A stretch of DNA of 13,052 nucleotides from Moraxellaceae bacterium (GCA_002402125.1 NVVG01000100.1:2725-15776), one strand, 5' to 3'. Positions 1 to 8,481 are shown, counted from the stretch's first letter. The notes: a model not told the origin generated them from the letters alone. Numbers and translations are program-made.

Positions 1-1
1 T

Positions 2-355
2 CAATACTTGTCGATTGTTGCCATGATATTGCCCTCCAACGATGGATTTATTGGTTTAGACTCTTGGTCTATCCCAACCACCGCAGGCACCTACACTGTC
101 ATGATTAATGCGTATGATGCGGGCACCGAAGCTAACGATGAACTTCAAGCCAGCATTCCACAACCAACCCCCGCAGCCAACACACGAACCGGAGGCGTTG
201 GTGGCATCGTAGCAACAACTGATACGGCAGAAAAAGTACATATTCACCCAGGTTCGATTGGTGACGAAAACGACACCGGCGGCAGCAGTGATATCGACAA
301 CCGCGTTCACCGCTGGTTAAACCCAGTTGCTCGTATCACTGTCACCATCAATTGA
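2..355 (+). CDS. Spondin_N domain protein, 3' part (5' end outside window)
   Basis: The frame is open from the first bases with no stop and no credible start, so the gene begins before the window; only the last 117 or so codons are seen. Visible segments typical of bacterial spondin-domain proteins are a PSNDGFIGLDS stretch, YDAGTEANDEL, a VHIHPG motif and a C-terminal NPVARITVTI strand. The downstream protein (372-1088) has the same pattern (DSGTED, IHFHPG, NPAAKITVT), so the two are tandem paralogues. Spondin_N is a beta-sandwich domain first known from extracellular F-spondin; the bacterial versions are mostly exported proteins of unknown role. The stop lies 16 bases before the next ATG, which suggests co-transcription. 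Family assignment is by recognised motifs; the function is unknown. Confidence 0.8.
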   Translation, partial: QYLSIVAMILPSNDGFIGLDSWSIPTTAGTYTVMINAYDAGTEANDELQASIPQPTPAANTRTGGVGGIVATTDTAEKVHIHPGSIGDENDTGGSSDIDNRVHRWLNPVARITVTIN

Positions 356-371
356 TTGGGGAAATAAAACA

Positions 372-1088
372 ATGTCACATAAAAATATATTTGTTCGCCA
401 ATTTTTGTTCGCCAGTGCCCTTGGTAGTTGCTTGCTACTTACCAGCTGTGGCGGAAGTAACCACTCTAACAATGCCGACAATCGCACGTTTGAAATAAGC
501 GTCAGCAATCTCACTGCCGGTCAGCCCCTATCCCCTATCGCTGTGATCCTTCACCAGTCCGGTTACCAAGCCTGGACGGATGGGCAACCGGCATCGGTGG
601 CTCTGGAAAATCTCGCTGAAGGCGGATCCAACACAGACCTTCTTACCGAGGCACACAATAATAGTGCGGTGTTAACCAGTGGCTCTGGCATCGCTGCCAT
701 TGGTCCGGGCGATGCTGAAAACCTGGAACTGACAGCCGACGCATTCAATGGCGTTAACCTTAGTGTGATAACCATGCTGGTTAACACCAACGACGCCTAC
801 ACCGGTATCAATGCCAGCGACCTGTCACAGTTAGCCATTGGTGAATCCGTAATTTTTAACACCCCCGTTTGGGATTCAGGTACCGAAGATAATACGGAGG
901 CGGCGGGAACCATCCCAGGACCTGCAGATGGTGGAACCGGTTTTGATGCGACACGTTCAACCGATGACCGCATTCATTTCCACCCTGGCGTTATTTCAAA
1001 TCAAGATGGTCTCAGTGGTTCAATACTCACCGCGGCACATCGGTTTGATAACCCCGCAGCAAAAATTACGGTTACGCGAACCCAATAA
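372..1088 (+). CDS. Spondin_N domain lipoprotein
   Basis: A 238-residue exported protein. The frame is open from 327, but the ATG at 372 is preferred: it gives a proper signal peptide (basic MSHKNIFVRQ, hydrophobic core, lipobox LTSC with Cys26) and follows a GGGGAAA ribosome-binding site. After the Cys comes a short Gly/Ser/Asn linker, then a spondin-like domain from about residue 37 to the end (opening FEISVSNLTAGQPLSPIAVI, later WDSGTED, DDRIHFHPG and the closing NPAAKITVT strand). It is expected to be anchored by lipid in the outer membrane or at the periplasmic face. It is a paralogue of the gene ending at 355 and probably shares its transcript, which ends at the hairpin at 1104. The domain may bind a ligand or metal through the conserved Asp/His residues, but that is inference. 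Confidence 0.82.
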   Translation: MSHKNIFVRQFLFASALGSCLLLTSCGGSNHSNNADNRTFEISVSNLTAGQPLSPIAVILHQSGYQAWTDGQPASVALENLAEGGSNTDLLTEAHNNSAVLTSGSGIAAIGPGDAENLELTADAFNGVNLSVITMLVNTNDAYTGINASDLSQLAIGESVIFNTPVWDSGTEDNTEAAGTIPGPADGGTGFDATRSTDDRIHFHPGVISNQDGLSGSILTAAHRFDNPAAKITVTRTQ

Positions 1089-1103
1089 GTCATTCACCTC
1101 ACC

Positions 1104-1142
1104 AAGCTAATCCTATAGCAAGCACTCGATAGGATTAGCTTT
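1104..1142 (+). terminator. Intrinsic terminator after the spondin genes
   Basis: A perfect 13-bp inverted repeat (1104-1116 with 1129-1141) around a 12-base loop, 16 bases after the lipoprotein stop codon. The stem is AT-rich in its outer part and the run of T after it is short, so termination may be partial or bidirectional. It closes the spondin pair from the chemoreceptor region. Confidence 0.7.
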
Positions 1143-1217
1143 CTACCCTATCCACAGCTGGCATTGCTATTCCTCTAATTGCCTCTCTCATTACCACTCT
1201 TCTGCTTGCCCGACGCC

Positions 1218-1244
1218 TAAATATTTTAGCTAAAATGCCAATCC
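1218..1244 (+). promoter_or_regulatory. Possible sigma-28 (FliA) promoter
   Basis: TAAATATT is followed after 11 bases by GCCAATCC. The enterobacterial FliA consensus is TAAAGTTT-N11-GCCGATAA; the spacing is exact and 11 of 16 positions match. Chemoreceptor genes are often FliA-dependent, which makes the match plausible, but it lies about 225 bp upstream of the ATG and the AT-rich half is easy to match by chance. Confidence 0.25.
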
Positions 1245-1468
1245 TGCCTAAGCCACTTCGCCTGATTTCGAATGACTCTGTAACAAACTGTAGTAGAACT
1301 GTTATAGAAATGTAACCGCCCTAAAAAGGTGCAAAAAATACATCTACCCTATTACTTACGACAAAATATTTAACTAACCTGACATCCTGTAGCCACCCAG
1401 AGATACGGTGAGAGTTGCATTGTTCATGTTAACGAAGCCTCCACAAAAACATTGAAAAGGAAGTAGAA

Positions 1469-3487
1469 ATGTTTAATAGCATTAAAACAAAAATCATGGC
1501 AGTCGCCATTTTCCCTCTTGTTGTGGCGCAAACTTTTATCTTCAACGCCATCTGGGAAACCTACCAAGAATCACAAGAAATGAAACACCACAGTGAACTA
1601 GCCCTACTTATTGTTGATACTGGCGGCATGCTGCATGAAATACAAAAAGAACGCGGGATTTCCTCCATCGTTCTCACTAACCAAGGGGAAAGTTTTTTTA
1701 GCCCACTAAATCGTCAGCGTACCATCACCGACAATCAAATAGATGAATTTCAACACCAACTTTCCGAATTTAATGCGAGTGAGTTTGGTAGGGTTGTGGA
1801 AAACCTAACAATGGATATCAACAATGAGTTATCTAACCTGAAGCAAATACGAAATTCCGTAGACGCTGCCGAAATCAATGCAAAAGAAAGTTTGGCCGTT
1901 TACTCCACTCTTAATAATACCCTACAAGACTTCGTGCAAGCAGTTGCGAGCTATGGTTCAAACGCTGAATTAACCAAGCGTCGCCTAGCCTATCTGAACT
2001 TTATCCAGGGCAAAGAGCAGGCAGGTATCGAACGCGCAGTATTAGCCAATGCTTTTACCCTGGGTCATTTTTCCAATGGTAGCTATAGCCAGTTCACCGA
2101 TCTAATTGCCATACAAGATACCTACTTTGATGTCTTTAAATCCTTGGCATCCGCCGAAGAACTTAGTTACTACGGTACTTACCTGACTCAACCGGCAATT
2201 TCTAAGACACAAGATCTACGGGATATAGCCCACGTCAAAGGAACTGCCAATACAGCGTCATATCCGCAAGCACAATTAGATGGTCAGATAAGTTTTGGTG
2301 TTGGCGTGGATCGGTGGTTTAAAACCATCACCTCAAAAATTGACCTCATGCGTGAACTGGAAATTAAATTTGGGAATGACCTAAAAATACGCACGAACGA
2401 GTTACAAAGTGCCGTTAACACCACGCTAATCACGTTGTTAGTGCTACCCGCCATCATCACCGCCATGGTTATATTTGCGGTCTACTTTGTCGCCCATAAC
2501 ATTGCCGCACCCCTGAGATCCGCAGTTGAATTTGCCGAAAGCATTTCCAATGGTGATCTTACCGGTCGAATTGATTGTAAAAGTAAAGATGAGATTGGCA
2601 CTCTATCCAATGCCCTCAACCACATGGTTACCAAGCTAAAAGATATGATGCAAGACATAGACACCACTGCCCAACGACTGACACAGGCAGCTGGGGAAAT
2701 GTCACACATATCCAGCCAGACCTCACAAGGTGTCAGGCGTCAGCAAAGTGAACTACAACAGGTCTCCGCAGCGATGACCGAGATGAGTCAAACTGTGGCG
2801 CATGTTTTCGAAAATGCTGAACGAGCAAAAATCGCCACCCACGACGCAAACAATGAAGCAACCGATGGCCGCTCTATCGTTGATGACACCACCTCATCCA
2901 TCAAATCCCTAAAAAGTGAAGTGGACCATGCATCAACGGTCATTAAACAGCTTGAAAGTGAGACGTCGAACATCGAATCCGTATTGGATGTTATCGGCGG
3001 CATTGCCGAACAGACCAACCTGCTGGCGCTTAACGCTGCCATCGAGGCCGCCCGAGCCGGCGCTCAGGGCCGAGGTTTTGCCGTCGTTGCCGACGAGGTA
3101 CGCACCCTTGCCAGCCGAACCCAAGCAGCCACACTAGAAATCCAGAGCATGATTGAGAATCTGCAACGGGGCGCAGCCGAAGCTGTAGGTGCCATGAAGC
3201 AAGGCAGCGGTAGAGCAGAGCAAAGCGTAGACCACGCAGGTAGAGCCTGTAACTCGTTAGAATCTATTGCCAACATGATTGCCTCGGTAGCAAAGATGAA
3301 CGATCTAATCGCCTCCTCTAGCGAGCAGCAATCAACAGTTGCACAAGAGATCGATCAAAACATCATTTCCATTAACAACGTCGCCGATGAAACGGCAGCG
3401 GGTGCTAGTCAGACAGAAACTGCCAGTGGTGAACTCTCAAGACTCGCAGAAAATTTACAACAAACCTTATCGAAGTTCGTGGTTTAA
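1469..3487 (+). CDS. Methyl-accepting chemotaxis protein with NIT sensor domain
   Basis: A 672-residue transmembrane chemoreceptor that would signal to CheA/CheW at the cell pole. Order: first membrane helix about residues 9-29; periplasmic sensor about 40-310, recognisable as a NIT (nitrate/nitrite-sensing) domain from the [15 protein letters not shown] stretch and its long helices; second membrane helix about 320-342; HAMP domain about 345-400 (starts [10 protein letters not shown], ends near MVTKLKDMM); cytoplasmic coiled coil; and the highly conserved signalling hairpin tip around residues 508-545 ([20 protein letters not shown], then [15 protein letters not shown]). The C-terminus ends SKFVV without a CheR-tethering pentapeptide. 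The start is fixed by the AAGGAAG site at 1457-1463. No other chemotaxis genes are nearby, so it is an orphan receptor. The ligand is inferred from the domain name only. Confidence 0.92.
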   Translation: MFNSIKTKIMAVAIFPLVVAQTFIFNAIWETYQESQEMKHHSELALLIVDTGGMLHEIQKERGISSIVLTNQGESFFSPLNRQRTITDNQIDEFQHQLSEFNASEFGRVVENLTMDINNELSNLKQIRNSVDAAEINAKESLAVYSTLNNTLQDFVQAVASYGSNAELTKRRLAYLNFIQGKEQAGIERAVLANAFTLGHFSNGSYSQFTDLIAIQDTYFDVFKSLASAEELSYYGTYLTQPAISKTQDLRDIAHVKGTANTASYPQAQLDGQISFGVGVDRWFKTITSKIDLMRELEIKFGNDLKIRTNELQSAVNTTLITLLVLPAIITAMVIFAVYFVAHNIAAPLRSAVEFAESISNGDLTGRIDCKSKDEIGTLSNALNHMVTKLKDMMQDIDTTAQRLTQAAGEMSHISSQTSQGVRRQQSELQQVSAAMTEMSQTVAHVFENAERAKIATHDANNEATDGRSIVDDTTSSIKSLKSEVDHASTVIKQLESETSNIESVLDVIGGIAEQTNLLALNAAIEAARAGAQGRGFAVVADEVRTLASRTQAATLEIQSMIENLQRGAAEAVGAMKQGSGRAEQSVDHAGRACNSLESIANMIASVAKMNDLIASSSEQQSTVAQEIDQNIISINNVADETAAGASQTETASGELSRLAENLQQTLSKFVV

Positions 3488-3618
3488 TATTACGACATAA
3501 CGCTCAACACTAATCCTATAAAAGGACATTATAAGCTTAGTTTTTCTAACGTATCTAAAGCGCTATAGATCCGTTATATGTCATCACCAGATCCTACTGC
3601 CATACCCTCGACATTGGC

Positions 3619-4170
3619 CTATTGCTGGCGGGCACGAATAATATCTCGAACAATATACAGAGCCGCCAGAGCCCGGGCCTCGGTGAAATCTGTTGCCGCC
3701 ACTAAATCATTAATATTTTCCAATGAATGCTCGATCACCTGCAATGGCTCAGGTTCATCACCCTCGATACGTTGTTCATACAGATCTTCTGCCAATACCA
3801 AATGAATTGAATGCCCCATATAACCCGGTGACAAGGTTAATTTTTTTAATTCAGTTAGTTTTCTAGCGCCATAACCCACCTCTTCCATCAACTCTCGGTT
3901 GGCGGCTTCAAACACCGTCTCTCCTAAATCCATCGCGCCCTTAGGTAAGGTTAACTGATAATCGTCCGTACCACAGGCATACTCGCGAATCAGCAGCACC
4001 GTAGCATCATCTTTCAGTGCCACCATCATCACGGCAGGTATAGAGGGCGACCGTAAACGTTCATATTCCCTCTCTTCGCCATTAGAAAAACGCAGCTCCA
4101 CCCGCTCAATTCCAAATAATCTGCTCTTTGCTATCAGCTCTTTCTTTAATATTTCTGGTTTTGTATGCAT
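3619..4170 (-). CDS. nudE: ADP compounds hydrolase NudE (Nudix family)
   Basis: A 183-residue Nudix hydrolase close in length to E. coli NudE. The Nudix box runs from Gly78 to Tyr100 and has every key position: Gly78, Glu84, then Arg92-Glu93, Glu96-Glu97 and Gly99. The flanking LTLPKGAMDLGE and the upstream substrate-binding half are NudE-like. The family hydrolyses ADP-ribose, NADH and diadenosine polyphosphates to nucleoside monophosphates with a divalent metal held by the Glu residues. The gene is convergent with the chemoreceptor and divergent from yrfG, with only 42 bp between the two starts, so the two promoters must overlap or lie inside the genes. The nudE-yrfG-hslR-hslO neighbourhood is also known in E. 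coli and supports the assignment. Confidence 0.9.
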   Translation of the reverse strand: MHTKPEILKKELIAKSRLFGIERVELRFSNGEEREYERLRSPSIPAVMMVALKDDATVLLIREYACGTDDYQLTLPKGAMDLGETVFEAANRELMEEVGYGARKLTELKKLTLSPGYMGHSIHLVLAEDLYEQRIEGDEPEPLQVIEHSLENINDLVAATDFTEARALAALYIVRDIIRARQQ

Positions 4171-4212
4171 ACTGGTAGTGACTCAACTGATTAATAGCAT
4201 CGGGAGACGGCC

Positions 4213-4890
4213 ATGATTGACTGGAACCATATCGACACCGTGTTACTAGACATGGATGGAACTTTGCTAGATCTATATTTTGACAACCACTTCTGGTTGG
4301 AGCACCTCCCCACCCACTATGCCAAGATCAACAATCTTAGCCTTGAAACTGCAAAAACCCAACTTTATGAACTATTTAAAGCACATCAAGGCACACTAAA
4401 TTGGTATTGTTTGGATTTTTGGAGCGAAGAGTTAGATTTTGATGTCGCCGACCTAAAACGCGATGTCGCGCACTTAATAAGTCCACGACCTAACGCTATA
4501 ACCTTTTTGCACAATGTCAGAGAATCGGGACGACGCGCAATCCTAGTCACCAATGCTCATCGAAAAAGCCTAGAATTAAAACTGGAACATACCGATATCG
4601 AGAATCATCTGGATTGCCTCATAAGCTCCCACGATTTTGGCTTACCCAAGGAAGATATGTTATTTTGGGATGTACTCGCGCGCGAGGTTCCTTATGACGA
4701 ACGTAGGACGTTATTGATCGATGACAGTCTGGCAGTATTGCGCTCAGCAAAACTGGCAGGGATTGGTCACACCCTCGCAATTCTTAAACCCGACAGCAAA
4801 AAGCCGGATATTGATACACAAGAGTTTGTTTCATTAGACTGTTTTAGCTCTATAATGCCTCCCCCGTTAACCAGAAACAATTATGCTTAG
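4213..4890 (+). CDS. yrfG: GMP/IMP nucleotidase YrfG (HAD superfamily)
   Basis: A 225-residue cytoplasmic HAD phosphatase. Motif I is LLDMDGTLLD with the nucleophile Asp13 and the acid/base Asp15; motif II is the Thr in LVTNAH; the conserved Lys is in the FGLPKED stretch; motif IV is LLIDDSLAVL. The TLNWYCLDFWSE segment in the cap region closely matches E. coli YrfG, which dephosphorylates GMP and IMP. The start has a GGGAG ribosome-binding site at 4202-4206. The gene is followed by hslR after 78 bp and is likely the first gene of a yrfG-hslR-hslO transcript. Next to nudE it makes a small nucleotide-hydrolysing pair. Confidence 0.9.
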   Translation: MIDWNHIDTVLLDMDGTLLDLYFDNHFWLEHLPTHYAKINNLSLETAKTQLYELFKAHQGTLNWYCLDFWSEELDFDVADLKRDVAHLISPRPNAITFLHNVRESGRRAILVTNAHRKSLELKLEHTDIENHLDCLISSHDFGLPKEDMLFWDVLAREVPYDERRTLLIDDSLAVLRSAKLAGIGHTLAILKPDSKKPDIDTQEFVSLDCFSSIMPPPLTRNNYA

Positions 4891-4909
4891 AACGGATTTA
4901 AGCAACGTT

Positions 4910-4972
4910 ATGACGAAACTATTATTGACCGACATCGTACTGACCAACATAGTACTGACCAACATCACATGA
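4910..4972 (+). CDS. Possible 20-residue leader peptide overlapping the hslR start
   Basis: A short frame starting ATG at 4910 encodes a Leu/Ile/Thr-rich 20-residue peptide beginning MTKLLL, with a five-residue repeat (TDIVL, TNIVL, TNIT). Its TGA stop (4970-4972) overlaps the hslR ATG as ATGA, the classic geometry for translational coupling. hslR itself has no visible ribosome-binding site because the 15-bp repeats occupy that position. No strong ribosome-binding site precedes 4910 either, so whether the peptide is made is uncertain. It is composed almost wholly of the DNA repeats and could be accidental. Confidence 0.3.
   Translation: MTKLLLTDIVLTNIVLTNIT
4926..4970 (+). repeat. Three 15-bp tandem repeats before hslR
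   Basis: Units at 4926-4940, 4941-4955 and 4956-4970 follow the pattern TGACC-(g/a)ACAT-five more bases. The first two differ at two positions and the third diverges in its last bases to supply the hslR ATG. The period is five codons, so copy changes would keep the short ORF at 4910 in frame. Confidence 0.85.
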
Positions 4973-5385
4973 GTAAACAAACCAACACAACAAGCACATC
5001 CGGTGTAAGGCTGGATAAGTGGCTTTGGGCTGCGCGGTTTTATAAAACACGTAGCATAGCAAAAGAGATGATCGACGGTGGCAAAGTCCATTATCAAGGC
5101 CTGCGGGTAAAGCCCAGTAAAGAAGTGGCACTGAATGCGACCATTCGGTTACGCCAAGGCGAGGATGAGAAAACCGTAATTGTCACTGAAATTAGTGACA
5201 AACGTGGCAACGCCACCCGCGCTAGCGAGCTATACCAGGAAACGACAGAAAGCATTACGGAAAGAGAACAAACCGCGGAACAGCGTAAATTGCAACACGC
5301 GTCGGCCGGAAAAATAGTCACCGAAGGCCGACCTTCGAAAAAGCAACGCCGTAAGATTATTCAGTTTAATCAGCAGCAATCATAG
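4969..5385 (+). CDS. hslR: Heat shock protein 15 (ribosome-associated S4 protein)
   Basis: A 138-residue basic RNA-binding protein. The S4 domain spans about residues 13-60 (VRLDKWLWAARFYKTR, then EMIDGGKVHYQG and VKPSKEV), nearly identical in pattern to E. coli Hsp15. The tail is Lys/Arg-rich (RPSKKQRRKIIQF). The known role of the family is binding free 50S subunits that still carry a peptidyl-tRNA, to rescue stalled nascent chains after heat shock. The ATG lies inside the last 15-bp repeat and lacks a Shine-Dalgarno sequence, so translation may depend on coupling to an upstream frame. The frame upstream is open back to the yrfG stop but has no better start. hslO follows after 9 bp, so the pair is an operon. 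Confidence 0.92.
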   Translation: MSKQTNTTSTSGVRLDKWLWAARFYKTRSIAKEMIDGGKVHYQGLRVKPSKEVALNATIRLRQGEDEKTVIVTEISDKRGNATRASELYQETTESITEREQTAEQRKLQHASAGKIVTEGRPSKKQRRKIIQFNQQQS

Positions 5386-5394
5386 GATTAGTTT

Positions 5395-6294
5395 ATGCAA
5401 CACCCAGATACCAGCCAACGCTTTATGATCGACAACAGTGCGATACGCGGTGAATGGTGCCTACTAGAATCCACCTTCCAAACGGTAATGGCAAAACATG
5501 ATTACCCATTAGAGATACAAAACCTTCTGGGAGAGATGATGGCGGCCGCAGTGATGCTAAGTTCCACTCTTAAATTTGAGGGTCGACTAACATTACAAGC
5601 CCGCAGCAAAGGTCCGCTGGAATTCGCCACTGTAGAGTGTACCCACGACAAACATCTGCGCGCGGTTGCGCGCTGGAAAGGCGATATCGAGGGTTTCAAC
5701 TTCAGCCAGCTTATGGAGTCAGCACAACTCGCCATTACCATCGAACCGACAAAGGGCGCGAGCTACCAAGGCGTCGTGGCCCTGGAGCATGACAATTTAA
5801 GCCAGTGCCTGGAATTCTATTTTAAGCAGTCGGAACAGATTGAAACCCGTATCTGGCTAAACCAAGGCACCGGCAAAGCCGCCGGTTTGATGATCCAGGT
5901 CTTGCCATTTAACGCCACCGATAGCGCAACCGCTGGCAGATCAGAGGCCGATCAAGCCGAAGACTGGAACCGCGCCGTCGCCCTTGCGGATACCCTCACC
6001 GCAGAAGAACACCTGTCAATATCGGCCGAAGACCTACTTTATCGCCTCTATCACGAAGAAAACGTGCGTATTTTCCCGGCCCAACCTATCGACTTCAAAT
6101 GTACCTGCAGCCGCGAGCGCATGAGCAAAGCCTTAATCTCAGTGGGAATCGAAGAACTCAACCGGATTCTCTCCGAACAAGAGCTTATCAGCATCACCTG
6201 TGAATTCTGCAATACTAGCCACAACTTCGATAAAGTGGACGTTCCGATGTTATTTGAACCCACAAATCCTGATAATGATGAGCACACTCATTAA
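5395..6294 (+). CDS. hslO: Redox-regulated chaperone Hsp33
   Basis: A 299-residue cytoplasmic holdase chaperone activated by oxidation and unfolding. The N-terminal substrate-binding domain contains LLGEMMAAAVMLSSTLKFEG and other family blocks. The C-terminal zinc redox switch is complete: Cys236-x-Cys238, 30 residues, then Cys269-x-x-Cys272. These four Cys bind zinc when reduced and form two disulfides under bleach or peroxide stress. The start is set by an AGGAT ribosome-binding site (5384-5388) that overlaps the hslR stop, which indicates tight coupling with hslR. The length matches the family (E. coli about 290). Confidence 0.95.
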   Translation: MQHPDTSQRFMIDNSAIRGEWCLLESTFQTVMAKHDYPLEIQNLLGEMMAAAVMLSSTLKFEGRLTLQARSKGPLEFATVECTHDKHLRAVARWKGDIEGFNFSQLMESAQLAITIEPTKGASYQGVVALEHDNLSQCLEFYFKQSEQIETRIWLNQGTGKAAGLMIQVLPFNATDSATAGRSEADQAEDWNRAVALADTLTAEEHLSISAEDLLYRLYHEENVRIFPAQPIDFKCTCSRERMSKALISVGIEELNRILSEQELISITCEFCNTSHNFDKVDVPMLFEPTNPDNDEHTH

Positions 6295-6784
6295 TCGTAT
6301 TTATACCGGGTATTTTGTGGGCCTATAACGCCCCCTATAGATTTTCATATTTGGCCTAATGAGAAAAGAAACAATAATCCTTCGCCTTTGCAGGCATTAA
6401 AAATAGAACTTCATAAATAAAGGCCTACATAGTAAGTAAGCGATTACTTTTATAGTATTAACGGTATTGTCGAGGTATAAAAAAACGACCTTTTTTGGCA
6501 ATAATGGCACCTTGCTAGCACATTTATTTGTTTTAGCCTTTTTTACGTTAATTTGCCATACTACTGCTCCCCAGAAATTCAATTAGTGTGGTATGAATGA
6601 CGGACAGGCGACCATCTTGCCTTCCTTCACAATCCTGCCATTTACTACCCAGACAATTGATTGGGATGACCACACTGACATTTGCAGCGGATCGACGCAA
6701 CGCACTAGCGACCGTACGAACCACTGCATAAAAACTTATTCATTTGATAAACCATCGGCCACAAGCCGTGAGGACATTGGAACC
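6295..6784 (+). other. Long intergenic region / leader of pckA
   Basis: A 490-bp stretch, AT-rich in its first 300 bases. No conserved gene was recognised. Small hairpins are visible: ctata/tatag (6323-6327 with 6336-6340) followed by T-rich DNA, which could weakly terminate hslO, and a 6-bp hairpin with a GCGA loop at 6434-6449. A weak sigma-70-like pair (TTGCAG at 6388, CATAAA at 6412, 18-bp spacing) is possible. From 6593 the pckA frame is open without stops, but the codons read as non-PckA sequence. No known riboswitch was recognised. Confidence 0.45.
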
Positions 6785-8347
6785 ATGACTCAAGCAAATA
6801 GCCAAGGCGACACGCCTACGATTTACACTGATCTCAGCACCGCGCAGCTAGTTGAAGAGGCTCTGTCTCGTAACGAAGGCCGTCTAGCAGATAACGGTGC
6901 GTTTGTGGCCAACACGGGTGTACGTACTGGACGTTCTCCTCTGGATCGATTTATCGTAGACGAGCCTAGCACCAGCGATGCGATTCACTGGGGTCCGGTC
7001 AACCGACCTTTCGACGCGGCTAAGTTTGATGCGTTGTGGAGCAAAGTAGAAGCTCACGTTGCCACCGCTGACAGCTTTGTATCCAATCTTCATGTTGGTG
7101 CCGCCATTGAGCACTACATTCCTGTTCGAGTAACCACGCAAACTGCATGGCACAATCTATTCGGCCGCAACTTATTCATCGAAGCTGCCCAGTTCAATCC
7201 TAAAGACAAAGAGCAATGGCAGATTCTGCACGCACCAACGTTTGAATGTGATCCAGAGCGTGATGGCACCAACAGCGATGGCTGTGTAATCCTTAACTTT
7301 GCCGCCCGCAAAGTATTATTGGCTGGCATGCGTTACGCTGGTGAGATGAAGAAAGCGATGTTCTCCGTACAGAACTTCCTACTTCCAGAAAAATCAGTAC
7401 TACCTATGCACTGTGCCTCTAACGTTGGTGAAGATGGCGATGTTGCGTTGTTCTTCGGCCTATCTGGCACCGGTAAAACTACCCTTTCTGCTGACCCAGA
7501 GCGTTACCTGATTGGTGATGACGAGCACGGTTGGGGCAAAGGCATTGTCTTTAATATCGAAGGCGGCTGCTACGCGAAGACGATCGATCTTAGCCAAAAG
7601 AATGAGCCTGTTATTTGGGATGCCATTAAGTTTGGTACTGTACTAGAGAACGTTGTCATCAACGAAGAAACCCGTACTCCAGACTACGACGACACATCAT
7701 TAACCCAAAACACCCGTGCGGCTTATCCGCTAGAGCATGTGAGCAAACGTTGTGAAGCCAACCAAGCCGGCGAGCCTGATCACGTAATCTTCTTAACCTG
7801 TGACTTAAACGGCGTTATTCCTCCGGTATCTCGTCTTAACGAAGAGTCGGCGGCGTTCCACTTCCTTAGTGGTTACACTGCATTAGTAGGAAGCACAGAA
7901 ATGGGCTCTGGCGGCGGCATCAAGTCAACCTTCAGCACCTGTTTTGGCGCGCCTTTCTTCCCGCGTCCTGCACAAGACTATGCAGAGCTACTGATTAAGC
8001 GCATCAAAGAATTCGGCAGCAAGGTTTACTTGGTAAACACCGGTTGGACTGGCGGTCCTCACGGTACTGGTAGCCGTTTTGACATACCAACAACCCGTGC
8101 GGTTATTCGTGGCATTCTAAGTGGTGACTTGGATGAAGTTGAAACTCAACACATCGACATACTAAATCTAGATGTTCCTGTTGCGGTTGACGGTGTTGAT
8201 AGCAACCTTCTAGTGCCTCAGCAAACTTGGGCCGACAAAGAGGCATATGTTGCACGCGCTAAAGACCTAGCACAGCAGTTTACTGCAAACTTTGAGAAGT
8301 ACGACGTTTCTGACGCGATCAAGAACGCCGGACCTTCTGCTGAATAG
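6785..8347 (+). CDS. pckA: Phosphoenolpyruvate carboxykinase (ATP)
   Basis: A 520-residue cytoplasmic enzyme converting oxaloacetate and ATP to phosphoenolpyruvate, ADP and CO2, the entry step of gluconeogenesis. Family signatures from the chosen start: [11 protein letters not shown] near the N-terminus, the P-loop [11 protein letters not shown] at residues 225-235, and the metal/nucleotide-binding IGDDEHGWG at 243-251. The frame extends upstream to an ATG at 6593, but the extra 64 residues resemble no PckA N-terminus. The ATG at 6785 has GAGGA at 6770-6774 and GGA at 6779-6781 upstream, and gives a length within the family range (E. coli 540). It is monocistronic: a long leader before it and a strong terminator at 8423-8453 after it. 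Catabolite or stringent control is usual for the gene, but no site is visible here. Confidence 0.95.
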   Translation: MTQANSQGDTPTIYTDLSTAQLVEEALSRNEGRLADNGAFVANTGVRTGRSPLDRFIVDEPSTSDAIHWGPVNRPFDAAKFDALWSKVEAHVATADSFVSNLHVGAAIEHYIPVRVTTQTAWHNLFGRNLFIEAAQFNPKDKEQWQILHAPTFECDPERDGTNSDGCVILNFAARKVLLAGMRYAGEMKKAMFSVQNFLLPEKSVLPMHCASNVGEDGDVALFFGLSGTGKTTLSADPERYLIGDDEHGWGKGIVFNIEGGCYAKTIDLSQKNEPVIWDAIKFGTVLENVVINEETRTPDYDDTSLTQNTRAAYPLEHVSKRCEANQAGEPDHVIFLTCDLNGVIPPVSRLNEESAAFHFLSGYTALVGSTEMGSGGGIKSTFSTCFGAPFFPRPAQDYAELLIKRIKEFGSKVYLVNTGWTGGPHGTGSRFDIPTTRAVIRGILSGDLDEVETQHIDILNLDVPVAVDGVDSNLLVPQQTWADKEAYVARAKDLAQQFTANFEKYDVSDAIKNAGPSAE

Positions 8348-8353
8348 AACCTG

Positions 8354-8396
8354 CTTAGCAACTGCTAAGTAAGAACAGCTAAGTAAGTACTCTTAG
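8354..8396 (+). other. Two small hairpins in the pckA 3' untranslated region
   Basis: Four copies of CTTAG or its complement CTAAG form two adjacent hairpins: cttagc/gctaag (8354-8359 with 8364-8369) and ctaag/cttag (8379-8383 with 8392-8396). A 10-bp direct repeat gctaagtaag (8364-8373 and 8378-8387) lies within them. They may be a processing or stability element ahead of the main terminator, or decayed duplications. Confidence 0.45.
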
Positions 8397-8422
8397 GTAA
8401 TTCTGAGTAGATACTGCAAGCT

Positions 8423-8453
8423 AAAAAAGCCGCTCCCAGGAGCGGCTTTTTTT
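8423..8453 (+). terminator. Strong intrinsic terminator of pckA
   Basis: A GC-rich 7-bp stem gccgctc/gagcggc (8429-8435 with 8440-8446) with a CCAG tetraloop is preceded by six A and followed by seven T, so the stem can extend with A-U pairs. The A run also lets it work on the opposite strand. rlmG starts 28 bp later and therefore probably needs its own promoter or read-through. Confidence 0.95.
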
Positions 8454-8481
8454 ATGACGAATTAACATTGGCGGCACCACC

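Larger units (their letters stand above)
1089..1468 (+). other. Intergenic region upstream of the chemoreceptor
   Basis: This 380-bp stretch has no convincing gene. It holds the terminator at 1104-1142, a sigma-28-like motif at 1218-1244, and an imperfect inverted repeat (ctgtaaca at 1278-1285 facing tgttatag at 1300-1307, one mismatch, 14-base spacer). In and around that repeat, short AACTGT and TGTAAC words each occur twice, so it could be an operator. A strong ribosome-binding site AAGGAAG (1457-1463) lies just before the receptor ATG. No clear sigma-70 promoter was identified. Confidence 0.5.

Noticed and set aside
327..371. Earlier start for the spondin lipoprotein
   Set aside because: It would overlap the previous gene and put 15 residues before a textbook lipoprotein signal peptide; the ATG at 372 has its own ribosome-binding site.
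3488..3618. Terminator between the chemoreceptor and nudE
   Set aside because: Only short, interrupted inverted repeats are present (gacataacg at 3494 facing cgttatatgtc at 3572; ttag/ctaa around a T run), none convincing as a terminator.
4867..5131. Minus-strand open frames over the hslR start
   Set aside because: They are antisense to well-supported yrfG and hslR coding sequence and consist partly of the 15-bp repeats read backwards.
6457..6500. Intrinsic terminator around the A-run and T-run near 6480-6496
   Set aside because: The possible stem is only 4 bp (gtcg/cgac) with a 13-base loop; the T run alone is not enough.
6593..6784. N-terminal extension of PckA to the ATG at 6593
   Set aside because: The added 64 residues do not resemble PckA N-termini, and the ATG at 6785 has a better placed ribosome-binding site and gives a normal family length.
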